Origin: Mucilaginibacter gotjawali
GTDB lineage: Bacteria > Bacteroidota > Bacteroidia > Sphingobacteriales > Sphingobacteriaceae
Direction of reading: 5' to 3'
Assembly (NCBI RefSeq): GCF_002355435.1
Contig: NZ_AP017313.1
Span: 5,332,001-5,396,000, forward strand
Length of the DNA: 64,000 bases
Positions 43,692 through 51,728 of the stretch are shown here, one piece after another. Position 1 is the stretch's first letter; each line of letters opens with the position of its first letter. Both the position numbers and the translations under genes were made by a program. The notes beneath the pieces are model-generated. The model was not told the origin of the DNA and did not search any database. It saw nothing but the letters and a program-made list of their open reading frames with translations.

Positions 43692-44264
43692 CCTGCGGAC
43701 ATAACGCCCCCGCATGGCGGCGAGTCTACTCACCCGGTCATCGCTCCGCTCGACCTGCCCTCTCTCCCGCAAGCGGCAAAGAGGGCTAAGAAAAAAAACA
43801 AAACTTCCACACCCTCTTTACGGCCTGCCGTAGAGAGGGTCGACCAGCGCAGCGTAGTCGGGGTGAGTCCCCCGGCGGACATTACCGCCCCTGCATAACG
43901 GCGAGTCTACTCACCCGGTCATCGCTACGCTTGACCTGCCCTCTCTCCCGCAAGCGGCAAAGAGGGCTAAGAAAAAAAACGAAACTTCCACACCCTCTTT
44001 ACGGCTTGCCGTAGAGAGGGTCGACCAGCGCAGCGTAGTCGGGGTGAGTCCCCCGGCGGACATTACCGCCCCTGCATAACGGCGAGTCTACTCACCCGGT
44101 CATCGCTACGCTCGACCTGCCCTCTCTCCCGCAAGCGGCAAAGAGGGCTAAAAAAATAAAAACTTCTTCCCCCACCCTCTTTACGGCTTGCCGTAGAGAG
44201 GGTCGACCAGCGCAGCGCAGTCGGGGTGAGTCCCCCCGGCGGACATTACCGCCCCTGCATAACG
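43692..44264. repeat. Left block of the 181-bp tandem inverted-repeat array
   Basis: Units beginning with GAGTCTACTCACCCGG start at 43722, 43903 and 44084, spaced 181 bp. Each unit contains two hairpin-forming halves in opposite orientation. One is CCCTCTCTCCCGCAAGCGGCAAAGAGGG-like and the other is the inverted CCCTCTTTACGG...CCGTAGAGAGGG. Between them lies an A-rich spacer, and a CGGCGGACATTACCGCC-type hairpin joins consecutive units. The block stops at 44264, about 30 bp from the end of the DUF559 pseudogene. Spacing is too long and units too alike for CRISPR. Confidence 0.85.
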
Positions 44265-44292
44265 CGTCAACTGCCCGGGCATCAACATTGCC

Positions 44293-44648
44293 CTACAAAT
44301 ATTCCTTTATCTTTTGCAGCACCATTTGCGTTTCATTAAGGATCTGTGCATTATCAAACCTTAAAATCCTTAATCCCAAAGCATTTAATGCTTCATCCCG
44401 ATTTCATCATATTCCTTTTTTAGCAGGTGAATTGGCCCGTCTGCCTCAATCACTAATTTTGCTTTATGGCAATAAAAATCCGGTATGTAATACAAGTATC
44501 TGCCAAATGCAAAAGTTACACAAATCGGATGCTGCCTTAAAAACTTCTGGTTAAATAGCTTTCTGTTCCTTAAATGATCCCATAGCAGTTTTTCAGCCGG
44601 AGTTTCTCTCCGCCTCAGCTCACGACATAAATCAATAATATTTGGCAC
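44293..44648 (-). pseudogene. Frameshifted DUF559 (Vsr/MutH-like) endonuclease between repeat blocks
   Basis: The frame from GTG 44648 reads PNIIDLCRELRRRETPAEK and LLWDHLRNRKLFNQKF, then YIPDFYCHKAKLVIEADG, the core of DUF559 endonucleases (D-x9-ExD pattern). It stops early at GMKH. The expected C-terminus, DEALNALGLRILRFDNAQILNET and so on, continues in another frame down to the stop at 44293. The shift lies at about 44400, where an in-frame reading needs one base lost or two gained. The total of about 118 residues is normal for the family, so the loss is recent. DUF559 proteins belong to the very-short-patch-repair endonuclease superfamily. Confidence 0.82.
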
Positions 44649-44683
44649 AGCGAAAAATAAGAAAAATCTTTTTTACTTTTCTT

Positions 44684-45328
44684 CCCCACCCTCTTTACGG
44701 CCTGCCGTAGAGAGGGTCGACCAGCGCAGCGCAGTCGGGGTGGGTAGACTCCGCCGCAATGCAATTGGCGGTAATGTCCGCCGGAGTCTACTCACCCGGT
44801 CATCGCTCCGCTTGACCTGCCCTCTCTCCCGCAAGCGGCAAAGAGGGCTAAGAAAAAAAACAAAACTATCCCACCCTCTTTACGGCTCGCCGTAGAGAGG
44901 GTCGACCAGCGCAGCGCAGTCGGGGTGAGTCCACCCGGCGGACATTACCGCCCCTGCATGGCGGAGAGTCTACTCACCCGGTCATCTCTACGCTCGACCT
45001 GCCCTCTCTCCCGCAAGCGGCAAAGAGGGCTAAAAAAAAACAAAACTTCTTTCCCACCCTCTTTACGGCTTGCCGTAGAGAGGGTCGACCAGCGCAGCGT
45101 AGTCGGGGTGAGTCCCCCCGGCGGACATAACGCCCCTGCATGGCGGCGAGTCTACTCACCCGGTCATCGCTCCGCTTGACCTGCCCTCTCTCCCGCAAGC
45201 GGCAAAGAGGGCTAAGAAAATAAAAACTTCTTCCCTACCCTCTTTACGGCCTGCCGTAGAGAGGGTCGACCAGCGTAGCACAGTCGGGGTGAGTCCCCCA
45301 GGCGGACATTACCGCCAATTGCATAACA
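44684..45328. repeat. Right block of the tandem inverted-repeat array
   Basis: This block restarts with the CCCTCTTTACGG half and then has full units starting at 44784, 44966 and 45148, spaced 182 bp. The first junction contains a variant with an inverted GTAGACTC/GAGTCTAC pair and the hairpin around 44750. The last unit ends 2 bp before the stop of the DoxX gene. Units are highly similar to those on the left, implying recent amplification or gene conversion. Confidence 0.85.
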
Positions 45329-45329
45329 A

Positions 45330-45758
45330 CTATGCTACCCTCTCTCCAAAAACCACCCCATCCAAACTCCACCTGTCCCATTCCCCCGGTGCCGCCAAAA
45401 TAAAGATCAGCAAAACTGCCCTCGGGATCACATGCTGCAGGTCCCAGATCGGTTCCAGCAGGCCATGACCGAAAGAAACCACCAGCAGATCAACACCCAG
45501 CAGGGTTAAGGCATATTTGCGGAAAAGGCCAATAATGAGCAAAAACCCGCAGATCAGCTCCACATACGAAGTATAATAAGCCGTGCCCCAAATCAGCCAT
45601 TTGGGCAGAAAGGTTTTTTCAAAATCTTTAAAAAACATACCGTATACTTTGAGCACCGTGTAGGTAAATATTTTGCCATAGCCCTGCATCAAAAAAATAA
45701 TGCCCAGCAGCGACCTGGCAAACAGCAGCGCCGCGGCACGGGATGTTTTATCGTTCAT
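45330..45758 (-). CDS. DoxX family membrane protein
   Basis: The 142-residue protein has four hydrophobic segments with the DoxX-type stretches LFARSLLGIIFLMQGYGKIF and YTSYVELICGFLLIIGLFRK. Members of the family include quinone-linked oxidoreductase subunits and uncharacterised membrane proteins. No catalytic partner is next to it. The stop codon lies 2 bp right of the tandem repeat array. Confidence 0.85.
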   Translation of the reverse strand: MNDKTSRAAALLFARSLLGIIFLMQGYGKIFTYTVLKVYGMFFKDFEKTFLPKWLIWGTAYYTSYVELICGFLLIIGLFRKYALTLLGVDLLVVSFGHGLLEPIWDLQHVIPRAVLLIFILAAPGEWDRWSLDGVVFGERVA

Positions 45759-45917
45759 GGTAGTTTTTTAGGAATTTGGAATTAAATATAGGGAAATGCG
45801 TGGTCATTTAACAACCGCAAGCTCAAAAAGGCGCTTTGATGAGTTTATTTAAAATCGACAAACTTTGCTGATTTAAAACCATACATTGCCGGTCTAATAT
45901 TTAAACTATTGATCACA

Positions 45918-46517
45918 ATGAAATTAAAACCCCTTGCCTTGCTATGCGCTTTTTTTCTCAGCAGTTGCGCAGCCAGTTATCATCCCATCAACCCGCCGGC
46001 TTTAAGTTATCTTTCAAACAGTAACGATAAATCGGTGAGCCTTGATTATAAATACAACCTGCTACCTCAAAAGTATGCGAAAAAGGAAACCAAATTTAGT
46101 GTTAAACTCGTTGCCGTTAAGTTAACCAATAACAGCGGCCGCGATCTTATTTTCGGAAAAGACATTAAACTGACCTATGGCAATGGCAGTGAAGCTGTTT
46201 TGATGCAAAACCAGCAGGTGTATAGCGCATTGCGGCAAAAAAACGAATACTACCTGTTTTACCTGATCCTGACCGCTGCAACCATCAACACCACCACCAA
46301 CGGACAGCAAACAAGCTCTATCCCTATCGGCTATGCGTTGGGCCCCGGATTAACAGCAACCAACTTGCTGGTTGCCGATGCCGCAAACAAAACATTTAAC
46401 GACGAATTATTAAAATACAATATCCTCGGCGCCACCATTAAAAATGGCACAACCGTTTATGGATTGGTCGGCATCAACTCCGCTAATTATGAGGGTTTAA
46501 AGGTTAAGGTGGAGTAA
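45918..46517 (+). CDS. Hypothetical lipoprotein
   Basis: The ATG at 45918 (three codons after a TTG at 45909) gives 199 residues with MKLKPLALLCAFFLSSCAAS, a lipobox LSSC. Mid-protein blocks such as KFSVKLVAVKLTNNSGRDLIF and KDIKLTYGNGSEAVL look like beta strands; a weak hydrophobic stretch lies near residue 115. No family is recognised. It is flanked by non-coding repeats on the right. Confidence 0.75.
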   Translation: MKLKPLALLCAFFLSSCAASYHPINPPALSYLSNSNDKSVSLDYKYNLLPQKYAKKETKFSVKLVAVKLTNNSGRDLIFGKDIKLTYGNGSEAVLMQNQQVYSALRQKNEYYLFYLILTAATINTTTNGQQTSSIPIGYALGPGLTATNLLVADAANKTFNDELLKYNILGATIKNGTTVYGLVGINSANYEGLKVKVE

Positions 46518-46623
46518 CGGTTTGATGAACAAGCTTAACCCGTAAATTAGCCCTGTAGTCTTTTGATTGTGGGGCTAATTCATGTTACCGGATATTTTTG
46601 AAATTAGGTTGCAGTATATTTGC

Positions 46624-46773
46624 TGCCGCGAGTTTGCAACTCGTGGTTTTGCATTGCTGCGGTTTTCAACCGCCCCAGAAATGCAGTTATAGCCGCAATC
46701 TTTAACATAAAACACAGTGCAGTTGAAAACTGCACACAATGCGTACCACGAGTTACGCTTCGCTAAACTCGCG
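46624..46773. repeat. CGCGAGTTT-type REP-like element, full inverted copy
   Basis: The left half CGCGAGTTTGCAACTCGTGGT and the GCATTGCTGCGGTTTTCAACCGCC hairpin are followed by the mirrored half: GTGCAGTTGAAAACTGCAC, ACCACGAGTT, then AAACTCGCG. The element is thus two inverted hairpin halves of about 70 bp around a 10-15 bp centre. A half copy lies at 43616. Confidence 0.65.
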
Positions 46774-46917
46774 AGAGCGAAGATGAAGCTGATTTGAAAA
46801 ATCGTGGTAATCCTAAAATCCTACGAATCTTGGTTCAGACAAATACCCACGTTAGCGATGGCAGCGTATACCAGCCCCGCGCCTAACGCCCGCGCCGTAT
46901 GAGCGTACAGCGCGACT

Positions 46918-46964
46918 GCCCCGATGGATAATGCTCATCAAAAACAGCATGCCAGCATCGGGGC
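46918..46964. repeat. Long hairpin upstream of MmcQ
   Basis: GCCCCGATG (46918-46926) pairs with CATCGGGGC (46956-46964), with an inner ATGCT/AGCAT stem. It may be a terminator for upstream transcripts or an element that folds the mRNA leader. Confidence 0.5.
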
Positions 46965-47040
46965 GGGAACGCCCAAAACACCACACAAAAACAATCCCCC
47001 CCCTTTCCAAATCCCCTTAAAACTTCCGACATTTACCCTA

Positions 47041-47397
47041 ATGATCGACAACACCTTCATCTACCTGGAGTTTCTGCGGAAAACCTGCCTGCCATGGCCG
47101 GGGGTTACCGAGAAGCTGTGTTATGGTACGCCGGGTTTTTATGTCAACAAAAAACTGTTCGCCCGGATGAAGGAAGATGGCGAAACCCTGGTGGTGCAAT
47201 CCCTCATCCGCGAAAAATGGATACTGAAAGATCCGCTCACCTATTTTATAACCGACCATTACCTTAATTATGATTACATGCTGATCAACCTGCAAAGGGT
47301 AGCGCCGGAGGAGTTAACCGAGCTGTTACAAACCGCCTGGTATAACCGCGCCCCGCGCAAACTACAGCAGCAATACGAAGAAAACAACCATGAATAA
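47041..47397 (+). CDS. MmcQ/YjbR family DNA-binding protein
   Basis: The ATG at 47041 yields 118 residues: MIDNTFIYLEFLRKTCLPWPGVTEKLCYGTPGFYVNKKLFARMKEDGETL, typical of MmcQ/YjbR, with its CyaY-like fold. A frame starting 39 codons earlier is not conserved. YjbR-type proteins bind DNA in some structures, but their role is undefined. It overlaps the cupin gene by 8 bp, so the two should be translated together. Confidence 0.9.
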   Translation: MIDNTFIYLEFLRKTCLPWPGVTEKLCYGTPGFYVNKKLFARMKEDGETLVVQSLIREKWILKDPLTYFITDHYLNYDYMLINLQRVAPEELTELLQTAWYNRAPRKLQQQYEENNHE

Positions 47398-47737
47398 ACA
47401 CATCACCTCTACCCAAAACGCCCAGCACTATACCTGGGGCGACCAATGCGACAGTTGGTACCTGCTGCGCTCAGACAGCCTGGCCGTAATCCAGGAACGC
47501 ATGCCCCCCGGCGCCGCCGAGCAAATGCATTACCACGACCGTGCGCAGCAGGTTTTTTACATCCTGCAGGGCACCGCCACTTTTGAAGTGGAAAACGAAA
47601 CGGTAACCGTACAGCAGGGGCAATCTATCCATTTCGCACCCAAAATGCGTCACCGCATTCTTAACAACAGTAGCACAGATCTCCATTTCCTGGTGATCTC
47701 GGAGCCGAAATCACATGGCGATAGGGTGAATGTATAG
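47390..47737 (+). CDS. Cupin domain protein
   Basis: The 115-residue protein is a single cupin barrel. The first motif is PPGAAEQMHYHDRAQQVFYILQGTATFEV (His, His, Glu positions at 49-62) and the second includes QSIHFAPKMRHRILNN. The metal ligands are therefore intact. Small cupins of this type may be sugar isomerases, dioxygenases or binding proteins; the ligand is unknown. It is coupled to the MmcQ gene. Confidence 0.88.
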   Translation: MNKHITSTQNAQHYTWGDQCDSWYLLRSDSLAVIQERMPPGAAEQMHYHDRAQQVFYILQGTATFEVENETVTVQQGQSIHFAPKMRHRILNNSSTDLHFLVISEPKSHGDRVNV

Positions 47738-47833
47738 CAGATTACTTTTTAGATTTTACCCCATTGCCATGGCATGGGCGCGTGCTTGCTGTGTTTATTG
47801 CCCGCCTGCCCTATCCCAAGCCATCCGCCAAAC

Positions 47834-47865
47834 CAATGACCTAATGACCCAATGACCTAATGACA
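47834..47865. repeat. Four tandem 8-bp repeats
   Basis: CAATGACC, TAATGACC, CAATGACC and TAATGACA follow one another between the cupin gene and the leftward glycosidase. The copies alternate C and T at the first base. They may be a slippage-prone site. Confidence 0.7.
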
Positions 47866-47868
47866 TTT

Positions 47869-49485
47869 TTATCTGACCACCAAAGAAATTCGTAAAACCG
47901 TTGGCGTGTTGCCAAAACCCGGGCCGCCCCAATCGGTTTCATCGCCGTTAAGGATGCGGAGGGCTTTAAAGGTTCCGTTTTCGTAGCGGCCCTGTTCTAC
48001 CTTCAAATATTGCCAGGCTTTGCCGGCACTAACGCCCATCGGCTGAAAGCTGAGGTGGCAGCGCGTACCCATTACGATAAACTGATTTTCGGCCAGCTTT
48101 GCCACCAGTAGTTTCCCGGTAGCCTGGTTATATACAGGTGCGGCATTTGCCCTGCCATCGCCGCCGAATTTCACGTCGGCCTGCCACGCGCCCAGGTCGA
48201 TGGTTTGATCAGCATGATCCTCGCGCTCTACTACGGCTTTTATCCTGCCGTCAAAGGCCCATTCAGCCAACTGGCCCATCATCGGGGCCGCAGCGGCATA
48301 TTCCTGTGCAAACGGCGACAGGCGTTCGGTCATCAAAGCATCCTTTTCGGCCACGCCGTTATCATCAATCCCAAAAGGCGAAAAACCTATGCCGCCATGG
48401 GCCAGCACAGTATAAAAGTATTTGGCGTTTTCGGCAATTAAACCGGCTTCCGGCACAAATAAAGGGTTATCGCGGCGGTCGTACATGTCAATCACTTTCA
48501 ACACTTTGTCGCTGGAGTTCAGGTACAGGTCCGGTGCTTCAATATCAATAGCCGGGGCCGCTACCTTCCATATCGGCAGCACATTGTCGGTTGGGCCGCC
48601 ACTTTCGTAGTTATTGGCGGTGGGGTTGCCAAATGGTTCGCGCAGGGCAGCGTTCGCATAAAGAGGCAAAGGGTAAACCGCTTTACCCGCCGCGGCCACC
48701 TGCCCGATGAACCGGGCCACCGACCATGCCTGGAAGTACTCGTCGGCGCGGTCGCCAAATACCTGTTGCCAGGTACCGCTGCTTACTACGGGCACATTCA
48801 TCGCACCAAGCACTCCCGGCGTCATCAATGCTGCAGGCACCTGGCCCTCAAACATTTTTTGCGCCAGGGGCGAGTAATCCCGAATGCTTCCCCATGCGCC
48901 GCTTTCATTTTCCACCTGCACCATCAGCACGGTATGCTGCGTATCGGCGGTTTTCAAATAGCTCATTACGGCGGTAAAAGCTTTGATATCGGCATCCAGC
49001 GTAGCCTTCACATTTGGCGAAGGCGAATCAACGGGCTGCCCTTTTTGATTAGTTATGTTAGGATATTTAGCAGCATCGCGCTTCATCCATTCGGGCATAT
49101 AGTGGTTGCTGCCGTTTTTCCAGGTGGCAAACCATAGCAGTACCAAATGCACTTTATGCTGCCTTGCCTGGCTGATAAGGGTATTTACTACCGAAAAATC
49201 AAACCTGCCGGCCTCCGGCTCTATTTGTTCCCAGTAAACGGGTACTTCAAGGGTATTCAGGTGCAGGGCTGCTGCCGCCCGCCAAATATTGGGCATCATG
49301 CCGGGCCAGGCGCTGGAGTTATGGGCCTGCCCGCCAAGCATCAAAAAGGGCCTGCCATCCACCAGCAGCGCGTGGCGACCATCTTTTTCAATAATCCTGG
49401 GCATGGTATTAGCCGCGGGCTGGGCAAAGGAGTTTACAATGGAGAGCAGGACAAGTGCGAGGCAGAGCGATAAATTCCGGTTCAT
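47869..49485 (-). CDS. GH35-like beta-galactosidase with DUF5597-type C-terminus
   Basis: The 538-residue protein has a signal peptide (LCLALVLLSIVNSFAQ) and a TIM barrel. Landmarks are GGQAHNSSAWPGMM and LNTLEVPVYWEQIEPEAGRFDF, then LVLLWFATWKNGS, the acid/base glutamate in VQVENESGAWG and the nucleophile in LFVPEAGL. The C-terminal 150 residues fit DUF5597. Such secreted enzymes hydrolyse beta-galactosides in plant or host glycans. It is isolated in this window, with no SusC/SusD pair next to it. Confidence 0.88.
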   Translation of the reverse strand: MNRNLSLCLALVLLSIVNSFAQPAANTMPRIIEKDGRHALLVDGRPFLMLGGQAHNSSAWPGMMPNIWRAAAALHLNTLEVPVYWEQIEPEAGRFDFSVVNTLISQARQHKVHLVLLWFATWKNGSNHYMPEWMKRDAAKYPNITNQKGQPVDSPSPNVKATLDADIKAFTAVMSYLKTADTQHTVLMVQVENESGAWGSIRDYSPLAQKMFEGQVPAALMTPGVLGAMNVPVVSSGTWQQVFGDRADEYFQAWSVARFIGQVAAAGKAVYPLPLYANAALREPFGNPTANNYESGGPTDNVLPIWKVAAPAIDIEAPDLYLNSSDKVLKVIDMYDRRDNPLFVPEAGLIAENAKYFYTVLAHGGIGFSPFGIDDNGVAEKDALMTERLSPFAQEYAAAAPMMGQLAEWAFDGRIKAVVEREDHADQTIDLGAWQADVKFGGDGRANAAPVYNQATGKLLVAKLAENQFIVMGTRCHLSFQPMGVSAGKAWQYLKVEQGRYENGTFKALRILNGDETDWGGPGFGNTPTVLRISLVVR

Positions 49486-49736
49486 GAAGCTTGGTTTATA
49501 AATGTTTTAACGACAGCTAATTTAGGGAATATCCGGGAGGATCTGCTACATCAATTTCATCAAAAAATTATCATTATGTTACTTGTTCTGTTGAGATGTT
49601 AATTACCGCAAATGCATTGGTGCATATTAAATCATCCGCTTAGCTATTGCCCGTACGCTGTTACAGGCCCGGTCACGTAAACAATTTTGACCCTTACAAT
49701 CAGCGCCAACCAAAGAAATCGCTTTAAAGGGGGGGA

Positions 49737-49913
49737 GGCTGTCTCAAAAGGCTTTCAATGTGAAATGTCACCAATTTATATTTTGAACAGCTAGGTCTTT
49801 GTGACTATCGTGTTTTTTCTTAGTGCGCTTCGTGGTAAAAAACAAACCACAAAAAACACGATGTCAGAATATTATTTTGTTTGCTTTTCATTTCATACAC
49901 TTTTGAGACAGCC
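49737..49913. mobile_element. MITE with 14-bp terminal inverted repeats
   Basis: GGCTGTCTCAAAAG at the left end and CTTTTGAGACAGCC at the right end are perfect inverted repeats around 149 bp. The GGCTGTCTC ends recall IS1182-like transposases, suggesting a non-autonomous derivative. The interior has an inverted arm pair (ATCGTGTTTTTT / AAAAAACACGAT) that could form a long hairpin, and no transposase frame. No target duplication is obvious, which lowers certainty. Confidence 0.75.
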
Positions 49914-49920
49914 AACTCAA

Positions 49921-50056
49921 AAACGAGTCGGAGTTTTCTATAAAAAGGCCGCTCCTCCGGAGCTAATGATGACGCGCCTGTCAGACTCCGGAGGAGTCCC
50001 GTGTTTATAGAAATATAAAATTGAAAATAAAGGCTCCAGGGGAGCCTCCTCGCGTT
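49921..50056. repeat. Cluster of GGAG/CTCC palindromes
   Basis: Several hairpins stand in line: GGCCGCTCCTCCGGAGC, GACTCCGGAGGAGTC (perfect palindrome at about 49983-49997) and GAGG-type arms around 50027-50052 (GGCTCC...GGAGCC). Two TTTCTATA/TATAGAAA segments flank the middle palindrome. The set resembles a nested interspersed repeat. Confidence 0.55.
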
Positions 50057-50124
50057 TGTTATATTTTAAAAGCGATTTCCATGCAGCACCCGCAATTATT
50101 CCGTAAATCATCTGCATAAAAAGT

Positions 50125-50132
50125 TAAATTTG
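50125..50132 (+). promoter_or_regulatory. Putative -7 element for hemCD
   Basis: TAAATTTG followed by GCAG. The box covers the TTG at 50130, so that codon cannot be the start; the GTG at 50148 lies 15 bp downstream. This supports the start chosen for hemCD. Confidence 0.5.
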
Positions 50133-50147
50133 CAGCACAATCATAAA

Positions 50148-51728
50148 GTGGATAGAAAACTCATCATCGGAACACGCGGCAGCGACCTTGCTTTATGGCA
50201 GGCGCATTTTGTACAGGACAGCCTGGCCGCGCTTGGCATCACCGCCGAATTAAAGATCATTAAAACCCAGGGCGACCGCATCCTGCATTTAAGCCTGGAT
50301 AAACTGGAAGGCAAAGGTTTTTTTACCAAAGAGCTGGAAGAAGAATTACTGGCGGGCACTATTGACCTTGCCATCCATTCGCACAAGGACCTGCCTACTG
50401 AAAACCCGCCGGGGCTGATGATCGCCGCCGTTTCTGAACGTGAAGACGCTTCTGAATTGTTATTGATACTAAAAGATTGTGTGGATGTACATCAGAAATT
50501 ATCCGTAAAATACGGCGGTATCGTGGGTACATCCTCCAACCGCCGCAAAGCCCAGTTACTGGCTTACCGGCCCGATCTGGATATTATCGACCTGCGCGGC
50601 AACGTACCAACCCGCGTAAATAAACTGCGCGAGGAAAATTATGATGCTATTATGCTGGCCAAAGCCGGCGTGCACCGCCTGGGTTTGGATTTGAGTGAAT
50701 TTTATGTGGAAGAATTAAACCCGGCTGAACTGGTGCCTGCACCTGCTCAGGGCGCCCTGGCCATACAGATCCGCGAAAACGACACCGAACTGTTTAACGC
50801 CCTGCAGCCTATGAACCACCCTGATGTGGTGGAGCAGCTTGCCGTGGAGCGTACCGTGTTAAAACTGTTTGGCGGCGGCTGCCATATGCCTTTGGGCTGC
50901 TATTGCCGTAAGGAAGACGGGCAATTCCAGGTATTTACTTCAAAAGCTGATGAAGGCGGGGATTTCCCCGACAGGCTGTTTTTAGCAGCAGCAACTACTG
51001 AAGGCTTAGCACAAAAAGTGGTATCGTATTTCGATAAAGACAGGATCTTCCCTAAAAAAGTATTTATCAGCCGGGAACTAACTGATAAAAGCTATTTCCG
51101 CCGGGCATTGGAAAAACATGAAATAGTAGTGGAAGATCGTTCGCTCATCCGTACCGTACCGGTGATCACAAAGCTGGATAGCTTTATATTAAGAAACATT
51201 GACTGGGTATTTTTCAGCAGTAAAAATGCCGTGGAATACTTTTTTAACCTGGAGCCCCTATTACCTAAAAAAGTAAAATTTGGCGCCATGGGCAGCGGGT
51301 CGGAGGATATGCTGCGCCGTAAGGGTTATTTTGTTGATTATATTGGCGAGGGTATTGATACCGCCATTGTAGCCGCCGAATTTGCAGAATTAGCTAACGG
51401 GCTCAACATCGCGTTCCCCTCGGCCAAGGATTCGATGCGGAGCATCCAGCTCGGGCTTTCATCTGATACAAAGATCATCGACCTGCCCGTTTACGAAACC
51501 ATCAAAGAAGAAAAACCGGAAGCGAGTGACGCGGAGATCCTGGTATTTACCAGCCCATCCAATGTAGAAGCTTATTTCGAAGAAAACTTAGTACAACCTG
51601 AGCAAAAAGTGATTGCCATTGGTAAATCAACCGGTAAAAAGCTGGAAGAAGCCGGGGTAAAATATACCCTGCCTTATTCACCCGATGAAACCGGGCTGGC
51701 AGAAGCGGTGTTCGGGATTGTTATTTAG
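50148..51728 (+). CDS. hemCD: Hydroxymethylbilane synthase fused to uroporphyrinogen-III synthase
   Basis: From GTG 50148 the protein is 526 residues. The first 300 are HemC: RKLIIGTRGSDLALWQAHFV, LSLDKLEGKGFFTKELE, the Lys/Asp block AIHSHKDLPT, GTSSNRRKAQLL, LRGNVPTRVNKL, and the dipyrromethane-binding Cys in FGGGCHMPLGCY. From about residue 310 the HemD fold begins: KKVFISRELTDKSYFRRAL, FFSSKNAVEYFF and ILVFTSPSNVEAYFEEN. The two consecutive steps of tetrapyrrole synthesis thus sit on one chain, which limits loss of hydroxymethylbilane. HemC-HemD fusion is known in some Bacteroidota; separate genes are the usual case elsewhere. Confidence 0.93.
   Translation: MDRKLIIGTRGSDLALWQAHFVQDSLAALGITAELKIIKTQGDRILHLSLDKLEGKGFFTKELEEELLAGTIDLAIHSHKDLPTENPPGLMIAAVSEREDASELLLILKDCVDVHQKLSVKYGGIVGTSSNRRKAQLLAYRPDLDIIDLRGNVPTRVNKLREENYDAIMLAKAGVHRLGLDLSEFYVEELNPAELVPAPAQGALAIQIRENDTELFNALQPMNHPDVVEQLAVERTVLKLFGGGCHMPLGCYCRKEDGQFQVFTSKADEGGDFPDRLFLAAATTEGLAQKVVSYFDKDRIFPKKVFISRELTDKSYFRRALEKHEIVVEDRSLIRTVPVITKLDSFILRNIDWVFFSSKNAVEYFFNLEPLLPKKVKFGAMGSGSEDMLRRKGYFVDYIGEGIDTAIVAAEFAELANGLNIAFPSAKDSMRSIQLGLSSDTKIIDLPVYETIKEEKPEASDAEILVFTSPSNVEAYFEENLVQPEQKVIAIGKSTGKKLEEAGVKYTLPYSPDETGLAEAVFGIVI

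Larger units (their letters stand above)
46518..47040. other. Intergenic region with repeat and hairpin, no gene
   Basis: This 523-bp gap contains the REP-like element at 46624-46773, a region (46800-46880) of repeated 'AATCCTA'-like words, and the long hairpin at 46918-46964. A frame from 46924 into the MmcQ gene has no conserved residues. The MmcQ promoter is expected within the last 70 bp. Confidence 0.5.
49486..50147. other. Gene-free 660-bp region with MITE and palindromic repeats
   Basis: No real gene is seen between the glycosidase and hemCD. The region holds a 177-bp MITE (49737-49913), a cluster of ACTCCGGAGGAGT-type palindromes (49921-50056) and the -7 promoter element for hemCD at 50125. 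The left part (49500-49730) is unremarkable AT-rich sequence. Confidence 0.6.

Noticed and set aside
43614..45198. Several small frames within the repeat array
   Set aside because: They translate the same repeated unit in different frames, with no start context or domain. Only the DUF559 fragments are real.
43692..45328. CRISPR array
   Set aside because: Units are 181-182 bp and nearly identical across their whole length, without unique spacers, leader or cas genes.
46924..47040. N-terminal extension of the MmcQ protein
   Set aside because: The added residues are not conserved and cross a long hairpin; the ATG at 47041 fits the family.
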